Shown: piece by piece, positions 26,144-35,335 of the stretch
Numbering within the stretch: the first letter of the stretch is position 1
How the letters are laid out: every line of letters starts with the position of its first letter
From: Hyphomicrobium_A sp963812795
GTDB lineage: Bacteria; Pseudomonadota; Alphaproteobacteria; Rhizobiales; Hyphomicrobiaceae
Assembly: GCA_963812795.1 (NCBI GenBank)
Contig: CAWEWG010000005.1
Coordinates: 124,001-188,000 of the forward strand
Direction: 5' to 3'
Length of the DNA stretch: 64,000 nt
Translations under genes and position numbers: made by a program
The notes under the pieces: model-generated
Database searches by the model: none
Seen by the model: only the letters and a program-made list of their open reading frames with translations
What the model was told of the DNA's origin: nothing

Positions 26144-27464
26144 ATGGCTAAGGACAAGGCCGTCAAGGCGGCGCGACAGCTCGAGGTCAGCGCGCGGACT
26201 CGCCCGCGAACTCGCCGGCAAGCTCGATCTCAACGCTTCGCTGCGCCTGTGGGACGGCTCGCTGACGCCGCTCGGCAAGAACGTCACGGGACCGTTCGAG
26301 ATCAGCATTGCCGACGCCGGCGTCATCGGCTCGCTGCTGCGCTGGCCGACGCTCGATAACTTCATCCGCCACTATGTCGACAAAGGCATCGACTTTTCCG
26401 GCGGCACGCTGATCGATCTCGGCTCGCAGCTCAATCAGGGCGGCCGCTCCGTCAAACTCAAGGGTCGCGACGCGCTGCAGTTCGCCCGGCAGCTCTACCC
26501 GTTCCTTACCGCCCGCAGCGACGACGTCGACGACGATCAGGGCTTTGAGGGAGAGATCACCGGCCGCAAACGCAAGACCGCCGACAACAAGGACTACATC
26601 CAGTTCCACTACGACCTGTCGAACGACTTCTACGCGCTCTTTCTCGATCCGGAGATGGTCTACTCCTGCGCCTACTACACCGACTGGAACAACGACGTGG
26701 CGCAGGCGCAGCGCGACAAGCTGGAGATGATCTGCCGCAAGTTGCGCCTGAAGCCGGGCGAACGGTTCCTCGACATCGGCTGCGGCTGGGGCGGCCTCAT
26801 CTGCCACGCGGCGAAGAACTACGGCGTCACCGCGCATGGCATCACGCTATCGGAAGAGCAGCTCGCCTTCGCCAGGGAGAAGATCAAGCGCCTCGGCCTG
26901 GAGGACAGGGTGACCGTGGAGCTGAAGGACTATTCGATGATGGCGGGGCAATTCGACAAGATCGCCTCCATCGGCATGTACGAGCACATCGGGCTGAAGA
27001 ACATTCCCGGCTACATGCAGAAGATGCAGCAGTTGCTCGCCGAGAACGGTTTGTTCCTCAATCACGCAATTGCGCGTCGCGCGCCCAAGCAGGGCTGGTT
27101 TAAGAAGCGCATGCGCCCCGAGCAGAAGGCGATCGCCAAATACATTTTTCCCGGCGGCGAGCTCGACGATATCGGCCATTCGATTTTCGCCATGGAGCGC
27201 GCGGGTTTCGAGATCCAGGATGTCGAGGCATGGCGCCTGCATTACGCGCGCACGTGCAAGCTGTGGTGCGAACGGCTGACCGCCAACCGCGAGGAGGCGA
27301 TCCGCCACGTCGGCGAGCAGAAGTATCGGATATGGGTAGCGTACCTGGCCGGCGTGTCGTTGGCCTTCTCGCGCGGTACGCTGCGCATCTTCCAGACGTT
27401 GGTGTCGAAGAACGCTAAGCGCCCGCCTGCCATTCCGCCGACGCGCGCCGACCTCTATCGCTAG
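26144..27464 (+). CDS. cfa: cyclopropane-fatty-acyl-phospholipid synthase family protein, frameshift near the start
   Basis: The downstream frame (from about 26195) encodes a full CFA synthase: an N-terminal domain with LRLWDG, DYIQFHYDLSNDFYALFLD, the SAM-binding motif FLDIGCGWGG, and YEHIGLKNIPGYM. It methylenates double bonds of membrane lipid acyl chains. This frame has no start codon after the thiolase stop. The plausible start, ATG 26144 (MAKDKAVKAARQLEVS), is in another frame, and deleting one base in the run GCGCGCGG near 26195 joins them as LEVSAGLARELAGKLDL. So a second one-base insertion is likely, again recent or a sequence error. Confidence 0.8.
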
Positions 27465-27486
27465 ATCACTGCGAACGAGATTGCGC

Positions 27487-27520
27487 TGCAACACGCGGGG
27501 GCGCGCTCTCGCGCGTTGCA
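27487..27520. terminator. hairpin after cfa
   Basis: TGCAACACGCG pairs with CGCGCGTTGCA (one mismatch) around a GC-rich loop, 23 bases after the cfa stop. There is no T-tract. It may close the beta-oxidation transcription unit. Confidence 0.4.
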
Positions 27521-27634
27521 TCGGTGTGACGCGCCGACATTATTTTTGCGCAATCTTGCGGCAGTGTGATTTTCGAGGCGTGCAGCGTTGACGAATTGCG
27601 GGGAAGGCAATCATCAACGGAAGGGGGAACGCCC

Positions 27635-27922
27635 ATGCCGCTCACACGGGCTGCGATACCGGCTATTCAAGATACATCTCGAGGAATTGTGCGCTTCGTC
27701 ATGCGAGACGGAGGCAAGCGCGTTGAAGTCTTGGTGTCCAACGCAGCGCTCGATGACATCGACAACGTCTCGACGGACGAATGCTCCTATTTCCATCGGT
27801 TCAAGGAGCACCGGCGGCACTTCGAATACATCGCCAGCGAAAAGTACGACAAAGGTTATGTCGAGCTGGACGGTACGGTCCGCATTAAAGGCATCGACCT
27901 GCCGCTGATCTGCTCAGACTGA
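27635..27922 (+). CDS. DUF1488-like small protein
   Basis: The 95-residue product has the opening GIVRFVMRDGGKRVEVLVS and the acidic and aromatic pattern SYFHRFKEHRRHFEYIASEKY, consistent with DUF1488, a family of small alphaproteobacterial proteins of unknown role. AAGGGGGAA precedes the ATG at 27635, so that start is preferred over the frame start at 27566. The stop lies in a TGACCGTG/CACGGTCA hairpin (27920-27940) shared with the convergent fadD. Confidence 0.65.
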   Translation: MPLTRAAIPAIQDTSRGIVRFVMRDGGKRVEVLVSNAALDDIDNVSTDECSYFHRFKEHRRHFEYIASEKYDKGYVELDGTVRIKGIDLPLICSD

Positions 27923-27958
27923 CCGTGCAACACACGGTCAGGGCCAATGGAAGCCCGC

Positions 27959-29689
27959 TCAAGCCAATTGGTGGCGCTTGGCGGCTTCCTCGGCCTTCAG
28001 CTCTTTCTTAGACAGCTTGCCGATCATCGTTTTCGGCAGCTCGTCGCGGAATTCGATCTCGGCCGGCATTTCGATCTTCGAAATGCGCGCCGCGAGATGA
28101 TCGCACAACTCCGGCACGCTGACGGAGACGCCCGGTTTGAGGCGCACGAACGCCTTCGGCGCCTCGCCGCGCTTCTTGTCGGGGATGCCGATGACCGTAA
28201 CCTCGGCCACCGCCGGATGCTCGTAGATCGCTTCCTCGACGCGCCGGGGATAGACGTTGAAGCCCGACGAGATGATGAGGTCCTTGATGCGGTCCTCGAT
28301 GAAGAAGTAGCCGTCCTCGTCCATGCGCGCTACGTCGCCGGTGCGCAGGAACTCGCCCACCATTTGCTCGGCGGTATCCTCGGGGCGCTTGTAGTAGCCG
28401 AGCATGACCTGCGGTCCCTTGATGCAGATCTCGCCCTTTTCGCCGACCGGCACTTCCTTGGTCGGGTCGGCGAGATCGCGCAGAGAGATCACGGTGCCCT
28501 GCAGCGGTACGCCGATTGATCCGGGCTTCACCGGGCCATCGATGGGATTGCAGGTAACGACGGGGGACGTCTCCGACATCCCATACCCCTCGACGACCTT
28601 GCAGCCGGTGATCGCCTCGAATTGATGCTTCACCTCGAGAGGAAGGGCGGCGCCGCCGGACAGGCAGAATCTCAGCGACGACAGATCGTAGCTCTTGATG
28701 CGTGGGTGGCTCATGATGGCGTTGAGCAGTGTGGGGACGCACGGCATGATCGTCGGCTTCTCGCGGTCGAGGAGCTTCAGCGCTTCGTCGAGCGAGAAGC
28801 GCGGCATGATGATGATGTGCGCGGCCCGGCTGATGGCGACATTCATCACCACCGTCAGCGCAAAGACGTGGAAGAACGGCAGGACACCGAATACCCGCTC
28901 GGTGCCGCTCCCGAGATTGGGGCTCCACGCCGCCACCTGATGTGTATTCACGTAGCAGTTGGCATGCGTGAGCATGGCGCCTTTCGGCGTCCCCGTCGTC
29001 CCGCCGGTATACTGCAGCACCGCAATATCGGTGCGCGGGTCGATTTTGACCTTCTCGGCGTGGCCGTCGCCCGCCATCACCTCGGCTTCGAGGATGATCT
29101 TCTCGCGGGCCGCCGACTCCAGCGGCCGCGCCAGATCTTTCGACTTGAACAGCCGGAACAGGACGGCCTTCGTCACCGGCAGCAGTGCAGGGAAGGAGGC
29201 GACCACGGCGCGCTTCAGGCATCCCGCCTCGAGCAGCGCTTCCACCTTGGCGAACAGCACCTGCAAGTCGAGCGTCACCATCAGCTCGGTGTCGCTGTCC
29301 TTCACCTGCTGCGTCAGCTCGGCGACCGTGTAGAGAGGGTTGAAATTGACGACCGTCCCGCCAGCCTTCATCACGGCGAAGAAGAAGACGATGAAGGTCG
29401 GCGAGTTCGGCAGGAACAGACCGACCTTGGATCCCTTGCGCACGCCGAGCCGCTGCAACCCGCGCGTGGCACGATCCACCTTCTCGCCGATCTCGCGATA
29501 GGTGAGGGTCTTGCCGAGGAAGGTCGTGCAGGGGTGGTTTGGAAAGGCGGCGATCGCGTCGTCGAGAAGCCGGTAGAGCGGTGCGACGCTCAACGGCTCA
29601 TGCCAGTCGACTCCGTCCGGATAGTGGTTGAGCCAAGGCATGCGCGGCTGCGACGCGTTGGCCGGAGCCGGGGGGCGGCCTTTCGTCAT
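27959..29689 (-). CDS. fadD: long-chain fatty acid-CoA ligase
   Basis: The 576-residue protein is an ANL-family adenylate-forming ligase of the FadD type. The P-loop YTGGTTGTPKGAMLTH is near residue 218, followed by GYGMSETSPV, the GEICIKGPQ strand, TGDVARMDEDGY and the C-terminal hinge IKDLIISSGFNVYPRRVEE with the catalytic Lys in MIGKLSKKEL. It activates fatty acids to acyl-CoA and so feeds the fadE-fadJ-thiolase operon just upstream. The ATG complementary to 29687-29689 is chosen; the longer frame adds 56 Arg/Pro-rich residues. Confidence 0.92.
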   Translation of the reverse strand: MTKGRPPAPANASQPRMPWLNHYPDGVDWHEPLSVAPLYRLLDDAIAAFPNHPCTTFLGKTLTYREIGEKVDRATRGLQRLGVRKGSKVGLFLPNSPTFIVFFFAVMKAGGTVVNFNPLYTVAELTQQVKDSDTELMVTLDLQVLFAKVEALLEAGCLKRAVVASFPALLPVTKAVLFRLFKSKDLARPLESAAREKIILEAEVMAGDGHAEKVKIDPRTDIAVLQYTGGTTGTPKGAMLTHANCYVNTHQVAAWSPNLGSGTERVFGVLPFFHVFALTVVMNVAISRAAHIIIMPRFSLDEALKLLDREKPTIMPCVPTLLNAIMSHPRIKSYDLSSLRFCLSGGAALPLEVKHQFEAITGCKVVEGYGMSETSPVVTCNPIDGPVKPGSIGVPLQGTVISLRDLADPTKEVPVGEKGEICIKGPQVMLGYYKRPEDTAEQMVGEFLRTGDVARMDEDGYFFIEDRIKDLIISSGFNVYPRRVEEAIYEHPAVAEVTVIGIPDKKRGEAPKAFVRLKPGVSVSVPELCDHLAARISKIEMPAEIEFRDELPKTMIGKLSKKELKAEEAAKRHQLA

Positions 29690-30085
29690 CCTCGAGCGTC
29701 TCCCAGGCAGAGCTCGAAATATACGCCGAGCCCCTTGCCGGACCGTTGAGGGCCCTTCGCGCAAATCGGGTAATAGGTCCTTGAAATCCGCCTTGTTATT
29801 GAACACGTTTTGGGGGCGCTGACCAGGGTGGGGCCGTGGCCGCTGTGGGCGGTGCAAGGGTTGTGAAGAAGTTTTGCTGTACCCTAATGGACAGCAGGCT
29901 CGTATGATCGTTCCTATGGGTGTGCGGCTGTCCCGGGTGGGCCAGCGCGGGCCCTCCCGCTGCTAGACTTGCTGGACGTTTAAGGATATGTGACGCCACA
30001 GGTTGTTGTGCTAGTGGGCTTGCACTAGTTAGGAACGAAGTAATACGGGCCCCAGGCTTCTTTTAAGCGGGGGTGGGAGAACGAT
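29690..30085. other. intergenic region between fadD and the acyl carrier protein gene
   Basis: About 400 bases separate the divergent fadD and acyl carrier protein genes. I see no open frame with coding character. It must hold promoters for both genes; no near-consensus pair stood out, and a GGGGGTGGGAGAA stretch before the ATG at 30086 is a likely ribosome binding site. Confidence 0.5.
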
Positions 30086-30358
30086 ATGGACGAAGTTGGC
30101 ACCAAGATCGTCGAGATCCTGAAGAAGCACATGAAGGAGCCGCGCGACGACATTTCACTGTCGACGCCGCTTACGGATCTCAAGATCGAGTCCCTCGATC
30201 TTGCAATGATCGTTTTTGATATCGAAGATACTTTCGGCATCGAGATCCCCTACAACGCGAACGAGGACGTCGAGGACTTCAAGACCGTCGGTTCCGTCGT
30301 CGACCGCGTAAAGGATTTGATGGCGAAGGGCCCCGCAGCGGCTGGCGCCAAGGCTTGA
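30086..30358 (+). CDS. acyl carrier protein, specialised type
   Basis: The 90-residue protein has the four-helix acyl carrier fold with the phosphopantetheine Ser36 in LKIESLDLAMIVFDIEDTFGIEIP. The site is ESLD instead of the usual DSLD, and the protein differs from the housekeeping AcpP. Its pairing with a dedicated ketoacyl synthase 130 bases downstream recalls NodF/NodE and similar rhizobial pairs that build special fatty acids. The product here is unknown. Confidence 0.85.
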   Translation: MDEVGTKIVEILKKHMKEPRDDISLSTPLTDLKIESLDLAMIVFDIEDTFGIEIPYNANEDVEDFKTVGSVVDRVKDLMAKGPAAAGAKA

Positions 30359-30488
30359 TGACGGGCGGCCCGGGGCGCCTGGTGCGCGCATCTGGGCGAT
30401 CTCGCGAGCTTCCCCTCAAGGCATCCGCCGGCTCGCAATCTGATTATCTCGCGGCGTCTCAGCGCCGCTCAGGACCGGCAGGAACTAG

Positions 30489-31733
30489 ATGGCAAACGCG
30501 AACGGTGCACGCCGCGTCGTGGTGACCGGGATGGGCGTCGTCACGCCCATCGGTCAGACGGTCCCGGAATTCTGGGACTCCATGAAAGTCGGCAAGTGTG
30601 GCGTCACGGCGCTCGGCGGCTTCCCGCTCGAGGATCTCAAGATCCTCATCGCCGCACAAATCAAGGACTTCGACCCCAAGGCGCGGTTGAAGCATTTCCA
30701 GCGTGACAAGCTTGTGATGCATGCCGACCGCTACTCGTGGTTCGCCGCCGCGGCGGCCGACGAGGCGATGAAGCAGTCCGGGCTTACCATTCCCGTGGCC
30801 GACCCTTATCGAACGGCCTGTATCGTCGGCTCCGGTGCCGGCGGTCTCGTCACCTTCGAGAATTCCTATCGCGCACTTTTCATCGACGGTAAGCGCGCCA
30901 CCCACCCGCTGACGCTGCTGCGCATCATCGGCTCTTCGGCCAGCGCCCACGTTGGTATCGAGTTCGGCGTCAAGGGTCCCACATTTGCCACCTGCAGCGC
31001 CTGCTCGACGGCGACGCACGCCATCGGCATCGCCCGCGACTACATCCGCAACAACGTGGTCGACGTCGCCATCGCGGGTGCGTCCGAATCCGTCATCACC
31101 TACGGCACCATGAAGGCCTGGCAGGCACTGCACGTGCTGTCGCCCGAGGGCTGTTTCCCCTTCGCCAAGAAGCGCAACGGCACGGTGCTCGGCGAGGGCG
31201 CCGGCATCCTCGTTATGGAATTGCTGGAGCACGCCCAGGCGCGCGGCGCCAATATCCTCGCGGAGATCGTCGGCTACGGCATGTCGTCGGACGCCAAGGA
31301 CATGGTCAACCCCGATATCGAGGGGCCGAACGAGGCGATGCGCGGCGCGCTCAACGATGCGCAGCTTTCGCCGGCGGACATCCAGTACCTCAATGCGCAC
31401 GGTACGGCGACGACCATCAACGACACCAATGAGACGCGCGCCATCAAGGCGGTGTTCGGCAACCACGCCAAGAACCTTGCCATCTCCTCGACCAAGTCCA
31501 TGCATGGACATCCGCTCGGCGCCGGCGGCAGCATCGAGGCCGTAGCCTGCATCCAGGCGATGAACGAGAATTGGGTGCCACCGACGATCGGTCTCGACGA
31601 ACCTGACCCGGAGTGCGACCTCGATTACGTCCCCAACGTCGGACGCAAGCTCGACGTCACCTACGCGATGTCGAACTCCTTCGCCTTCGGTGGCCTCAAC
31701 GCGGTGCTGATTTTCGGTCCGCCGCCGGCTTGA
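30489..31733 (+). CDS. beta-ketoacyl-ACP synthase, FabF-like
   Basis: The 414-residue condensing enzyme has the opening VVVTGMGVVTPIG, the catalytic Cys172 in TCSACSTATHAIG, His in YLNAHGTATTINDTNE and the second His in KSMHGHPLGAGGS. It elongates an acyl-ACP by a two-carbon unit with decarboxylation of malonyl-ACP. The usual FabF-FabG-FabD neighbours are missing. It forms a two-gene unit with the ACP before it, so it probably serves a dedicated fatty acid or lipid modification rather than bulk synthesis. Confidence 0.88.
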   Translation: MANANGARRVVVTGMGVVTPIGQTVPEFWDSMKVGKCGVTALGGFPLEDLKILIAAQIKDFDPKARLKHFQRDKLVMHADRYSWFAAAAADEAMKQSGLTIPVADPYRTACIVGSGAGGLVTFENSYRALFIDGKRATHPLTLLRIIGSSASAHVGIEFGVKGPTFATCSACSTATHAIGIARDYIRNNVVDVAIAGASESVITYGTMKAWQALHVLSPEGCFPFAKKRNGTVLGEGAGILVMELLEHAQARGANILAEIVGYGMSSDAKDMVNPDIEGPNEAMRGALNDAQLSPADIQYLNAHGTATTINDTNETRAIKAVFGNHAKNLAISSTKSMHGHPLGAGGSIEAVACIQAMNENWVPPTIGLDEPDPECDLDYVPNVGRKLDVTYAMSNSFAFGGLNAVLIFGPPPA

Positions 31734-32018
31734 GCTTGTCCGTTTGATACGCCTCATGCGCTGCGCCCTGCCGGGCGTGGCGCGTTTGCATACAAACAGA
31801 CACGCATCCGCCTCAACGGCCCAACGTCCCCTAGGCCACATTTACAAGACTTTGGAACGACATAGGCGTGCGAGACGGGCAAATTGCGCGGTTCTTGCGC
31901 GTGCGGCTGCAACCAAAAGGCGTTGCCACGGTTGCTCCGCTTTCTATTGCTGGCGTCCCCTCCCAATGAGAGAGTAACCGCAACGGCGGCACGAGACCGT
32001 CCGACTTGGGAGACGCAC

Positions 32019-32405
32019 ATGCGGGAGATCGTAATCCGCGCGGGGAAGGTGGCCATCCGCGCGCGGCTCCTGGAGACGCCGACCGCCGAGCGCATTTGGG
32101 CAGCGCTGCCCATCCACGCAGAAGCCAAGCTGTGGGGGCATGAGATGTACTTCAATGCTCCTGTCAGTTCCGACCCCGAGCCGGGTGCGCGCGAGATCGT
32201 CAACGCCGGCGAGATTGCCTTCTGGCCCGACGGCGACGCCATCGCCATCGGCTTCGGACCCACCCCCGTCTCGCGGCGCGGTGAAATCCGCATGGCCAGT
32301 CCCTGCAACATCTGGGCGATGGCGCTCGACGACGTCAGCCGCCTGAAGGCCGTCCACGCAGGCGAGGGGATCTCCATCGTTTCCGCCAACGGCGAGGCCG
32401 CCTAG
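32019..32405 (+). CDS. cyclophilin-like fold protein (TM1367/DUF369 type)
   Basis: The 128-residue product has the pattern of the small cyclophilin-like family: ARLLETPTAERIWAALP, then AKLWGHEMYFNAPV, GEIAFWPDGDAIAIGFG and a polar end. These proteins share the beta-barrel of cyclophilins but lack proven isomerase activity. The ATG at 32019 is preceded by GGGAGACGC. The stop overlaps the convergent SDR stop by four bases (CTAG). Confidence 0.7.
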   Translation: MREIVIRAGKVAIRARLLETPTAERIWAALPIHAEAKLWGHEMYFNAPVSSDPEPGAREIVNAGEIAFWPDGDAIAIGFGPTPVSRRGEIRMASPCNIWAMALDDVSRLKAVHAGEGISIVSANGEAA

Positions 32406-33427
32406 CGCGCCAGCAGCCGACGGCCGAGCTTCTGCAGGCGCATCCCAGAGGCTGCACCTGGCATGCGGCGCATGCGCGGCTTCATGAGGAAGCTCACCAG
32501 CGGCAACAGCAGCTCGAACGGCATGGCGCGGACCGACCAGGCTATGAAGCTGTTGACGATACCCGGAACGACGACACGTCGGCCCATGCGGTAGGAACGC
32601 CAGGCAAGCCGCGCCATGCGGTCGGCCGACGAGCTCGGAAGCAGAGCGCGATAGTAGGTGTTGACGGCATTCATCTTGCGATGGATGCGCGTCTCGATAG
32701 GCCCGCAAGCGATGGCGCACACGCGCACGCCCTCGCCGGCGCATTCGCCGCCGATAGCAGCGGTGAGCGACAGCACGTAAGCCTTGCTGGCAAAGTAGGG
32801 TGCCTGCCACGGGCCTGGCGAGAAGGCGGCAAGGGAGGCGAGATTCATGATCCCGCCACGCGCCCGGGCGCGCATGGGGGCGAGGTAATAGCGCGTGAGG
32901 CGCGTCACGGCGGCGACATTCGTCTCGACGAGTTCATCGAGTTTCTCTTGATCGAGATCTGTGAAGTTGCCGCCGAGGCCAATGCCTGCATTGTTTACGA
33001 GCACATCGAGATAGAGCCCATGCGAGGCGAGCAGGGCATCGAGCTTGCCGGGGGCATCCTTCTCGCCGACGTCGAGCGAAGCGGCGATGACGTTCGAGTG
33101 AGGGTATTTAGCGCGCAGGTTGTCGGCCGCCTCCGTGAGCAGGTCGACCGATCGGGCCAGCAGCACGATGGTACGGCCTTCGCGGGCGATGCGCCGGGCG
33201 AGGGCGAAACCGAGGCCCTCCGAGGCGCCGGTCACGACCGTTGCCGGTGTCAGCGCGGCAACCGCTGCGAGTGCCGCTGGATTGGGGGAGGCGTAGCGGC
33301 GGACCCATAGGTCGCCGATCTTCAAGAGGATATCCATCGAGGGTTCCGTCAATGCTGCAGCCGCTACCTGTAACGCGTGGGCGCGCCCTAACGTTCGCCA
33401 TTGGGACGGAACCAATGCATGCGACAT
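32402..33427 (-). CDS. short-chain dehydrogenase/reductase
   Basis: The 341-residue protein is a classical SDR: NAD(P) motif VVTGASEGLGFALAR near residue 65, NNAG motif VLVNNAGIGLGGN, and the active-site YFASK following a Ser in NLASLAAF. The long C-terminal part with hydrophobic stretches suggests membrane association, as in SDRs acting on lipids or steroids. The substrate is unknown. GGAGGA six bases before the ATG complementary to 33425-33427 fixes the start. Confidence 0.85.
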   Translation of the reverse strand: MSHALVPSQWRTLGRAHALQVAAAALTEPSMDILLKIGDLWVRRYASPNPAALAAVAALTPATVVTGASEGLGFALARRIAREGRTIVLLARSVDLLTEAADNLRAKYPHSNVIAASLDVGEKDAPGKLDALLASHGLYLDVLVNNAGIGLGGNFTDLDQEKLDELVETNVAAVTRLTRYYLAPMRARARGGIMNLASLAAFSPGPWQAPYFASKAYVLSLTAAIGGECAGEGVRVCAIACGPIETRIHRKMNAVNTYYRALLPSSSADRMARLAWRSYRMGRRVVVPGIVNSFIAWSVRAMPFELLLPLVSFLMKPRMRRMPGAASGMRLQKLGRRLLAR

Positions 33428-33519
33428 CGGTTCCTCCACGCGTGCCGTCCGCGTTGCATGCGAGCAGGCTATAACGTTTGCGAATCCCGCCTCGCGCGGA
33501 TCACAAAGGGGGACTGTCG

Positions 33520-33789
33520 ATGCTGAAGTCGAACGCCGCTGCGATTGCTGCGCTGCTCGCGCTGTCCGGAAATGCCTTCGCCGTCAGTGAAGCGGTCAAA
33601 GTTGCCTGCAAGCCAGACTACATCGCCTATTGCAACCACATGGTCGTTGGCAGTCCCGAACTCCGGGCGTGCATGAAGACCAATGCTTTGAAGCTGTCGA
33701 AGCCCTGCCTGCAGGCGCTGGTCGACAACAAGGAAGTGACGAAGGCCGACGTCGACGACTATCTTGCCAAGACGAAGAAGGTCGACTGA
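33520..33789 (+). CDS. small exported Cys-rich repeat protein (GLG1-type repeat)
   Basis: The 89-residue precursor has a signal peptide (SNAAAIAALLALSGNAFA) and a mature part with Cys spacing C-x7-C-x12-C-x11-C, including ACMKTNALKLSKPC. This matches the single-repeat form of the Cys-rich repeat of Golgi apparatus protein 1 (PF00839), which occurs in small bacterial exported proteins of unknown role. The spacing is identical to that of the protein at 38092-38409. AAAGGGGG precedes the ATG at 33520. Confidence 0.7.
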   Translation: MLKSNAAAIAALLALSGNAFAVSEAVKVACKPDYIAYCNHMVVGSPELRACMKTNALKLSKPCLQALVDNKEVTKADVDDYLAKTKKVD

Positions 33790-33821
33790 GGCGCGTTCAG
33801 TCTCCCTTGCCGGGGTCAGCG

Positions 33822-34070
33822 ATGCTCGAGGATGTCATCGCCTGGATCGTGATCGGTGGCATCGCTGGATGGCTCGCCGGCCTCATCGTCGAGGGCTACG
33901 GTTTCGGCCTCATCGGTAACATCGTCATCGGCATCATCGGCGCTGCCCTCGCTGGCCTGGTCACACCGCTGCTCGGCCTCAGCATCGAAACGAAACTGGG
34001 CAATATCATCGGCGCGACGCTGGGCGCCGTGTTGCTGCTTCTGCTGATCGGGGCCGCGCGGCGGCGTTGA
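33822..34070 (+). CDS. GlsB/YeaQ/YmgE family membrane protein
   Basis: The 82-residue protein has three Gly-rich hydrophobic helices (IAWIVIGGIAGWLAGLI, GLIGNIVIGIIGAALAG and LGNIIGATLGAVLLLLLIG), the hallmark of the transglycosylase-associated/GlsB-like family of small stress-linked inner-membrane proteins. It lies 32 bases after the Cys-rich repeat gene and may share its transcript. Confidence 0.85.
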   Translation: MLEDVIAWIVIGGIAGWLAGLIVEGYGFGLIGNIVIGIIGAALAGLVTPLLGLSIETKLGNIIGATLGAVLLLLLIGAARRR

Positions 34071-34099
34071 AGCCGAGCTGGCCTAAGTCCGCTGCGCGC

Positions 34100-34133
34100 A
34101 AAGAAAAGCTGCCGCAACGGGAGCTACGGCAGC
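34100..34133 (-). terminator. rho-independent terminator of the CAU tRNA gene
   Basis: GCTGCCG (34108-34114) pairs with CGGCAGC (34127-34133), and on the minus strand the stem is followed by TTTTCTTT (complement of 34100-34107). It lies about 117 bases downstream of the tRNA 3' end. Confidence 0.7.
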
Positions 34134-34250
34134 ATATCGGGGTAGGGGCTGTTGTTGTTTTTTGGGGCTTTCACTCGCCCGAAGTAGACACCCAACGCGT
34201 CCCCCGCCGGGGAGTTCCACCCTGCTTGTGGTGCGCAAATTGTTAAGAAT

Positions 34251-34326
34251 TGGTGGGCCCGCCAGGACTCGAACCTGGAACCAGGCGGTTATGAGCCGCC
34301 AGCTCTAACCATTGAGCTACGGGCCC
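34251..34326 (-). tRNA. tRNA with CAU anticodon, probably tRNA-Ile2
   Basis: A 76-base cloverleaf with encoded CCA: acceptor GGGCCCG/CGGGCCC, anticodon loop CTCATAA with CAT (complement of 34291-34293), and T-loop TTCGAGT. The acceptor and the GGCGG/CCGCC anticodon stem resemble tRNA-Ile2, in which TilS converts C34 to lysidine so that AUA is read. Elongator tRNA-Met is the alternative. Confidence 0.9.
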
Positions 34327-34487
34327 CGGCCGCCGCGAGACTCGAGAATTTGCCGGGCAGGACGGCCCCTCATACCAGACTTACCGGCGCCCCCGAAACC
34401 CACCGATTTTGCCGCGAAACCTCCGTGAAGCCGGCCTATCGTCACGGCAGCAGTACGTCCCCCTCAACCAAGCCGAAGGCAAAACCA

Positions 34488-35195
34488 ATGCGCTCCCTTG
34501 CTGCCAACGTCCGCACAGCCGCAATCGGGCTGGCCCTTTTCAGCTCCGCCCCCTTGGCTCATGCGGATAGCGACCAGCCACGGCGCTCTATCACCGTCTC
34601 GGCCTCCGGCAGGGTGAGCGTCGAGCCCGACCAGGCGCGCATCACTTCCGGTGTCACCGCCGACGGCGCCAGCGCGCGCGAGGCGCTGACCGCCAATACC
34701 GCGTCCATGCAGAAAGTGGTCGCTGCGTTGAAGGAGGCCGGTATCGATCCCAAGGACATCCAGACCGCCTCGTTCCGCGTCGAGCCGCGCTATACGCGAC
34801 CCATCGAGGGACAGGCCCCGAAGATAGACGGCTACAGCGTCACCAACGAGGTGCAGGTATTGGTGCGCGATCTCGATAAGCTTGGCGACATCCTCGACCG
34901 GCTCGTCACCGCCGGCGCCAACCAGACAGCCGGGCTGAATTTCGAGGTCAGTAAGGCGGAGACGCTGCTCGACGAGGCACGCCAGCAGGCGGTCGCCAAT
35001 GCGCTGCGGCGCGCCAAGCTCTACGCCACCGCGGCGGGTGCCGAGGTCGGCGAAGTGCTGACCATCGTTGAAGGCGGCGGAGAGGGCCCGCGCCCGATGG
35101 TGATGGCGCGCGCCATGAAGGCGGAAGCAGTGCCGATCGAGCGCGGCACCGAGACGCTGGAGGCCAACGTCACCATCACCTGGGTGCTGAAGTAG
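34488..35195 (+). CDS. SIMPL domain (DUF541) exported protein
   Basis: The 235-residue precursor has a signal peptide (RTAAIGLALFSSAPLAHA) and the SIMPL domain: ITVSASGRVSVEPDQARI, then a repeat core with GYSVTNEVQVLVRDLDKLG and ALRRAKLYATAAGAEVGEVL. SIMPL proteins are periplasmic or outer-membrane linked and often oligomeric; their role is poorly defined and sometimes tied to oxidative stress. Start at ATG 34488 rather than the longer frame at 34350, which runs into the tRNA. Confidence 0.88.
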   Translation: MRSLAANVRTAAIGLALFSSAPLAHADSDQPRRSITVSASGRVSVEPDQARITSGVTADGASAREALTANTASMQKVVAALKEAGIDPKDIQTASFRVEPRYTRPIEGQAPKIDGYSVTNEVQVLVRDLDKLGDILDRLVTAGANQTAGLNFEVSKAETLLDEARQQAVANALRRAKLYATAAGAEVGEVLTIVEGGGEGPRPMVMARAMKAEAVPIERGTETLEANVTITWVLK

Positions 35196-35335
35196 TTTCG
35201 CTTCGCGTCCAGGCTCTCCGTCATGGCGGGGCCATCTACGCATGGACGCGGAAGGGTAGCGAAAGTAATGCCACGACCGAAGCTTTGAAGCCCGACGCCG
35301 CCTGCGCCCATGAAGGGAGAGGGGGAGACGCACAG

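Noticed and set aside
24769..26151. A single 460-residue protein in the first thiolase frame
   Set aside because: After about residue 240 it becomes Arg-rich off-frame sequence; the thiolase continues in another frame.
28622..29749. 375-residue plus-strand frame opposite fadD
   Set aside because: fadD has full ligase motifs on the minus strand; the plus frame is Arg/His/Glu-rich without domain.
30459..31841. 460-residue minus-strand frame opposite the ketoacyl synthase
   Set aside because: Arg/Val/Gly-rich off-strand frame; the plus strand has all condensing-enzyme motifs.
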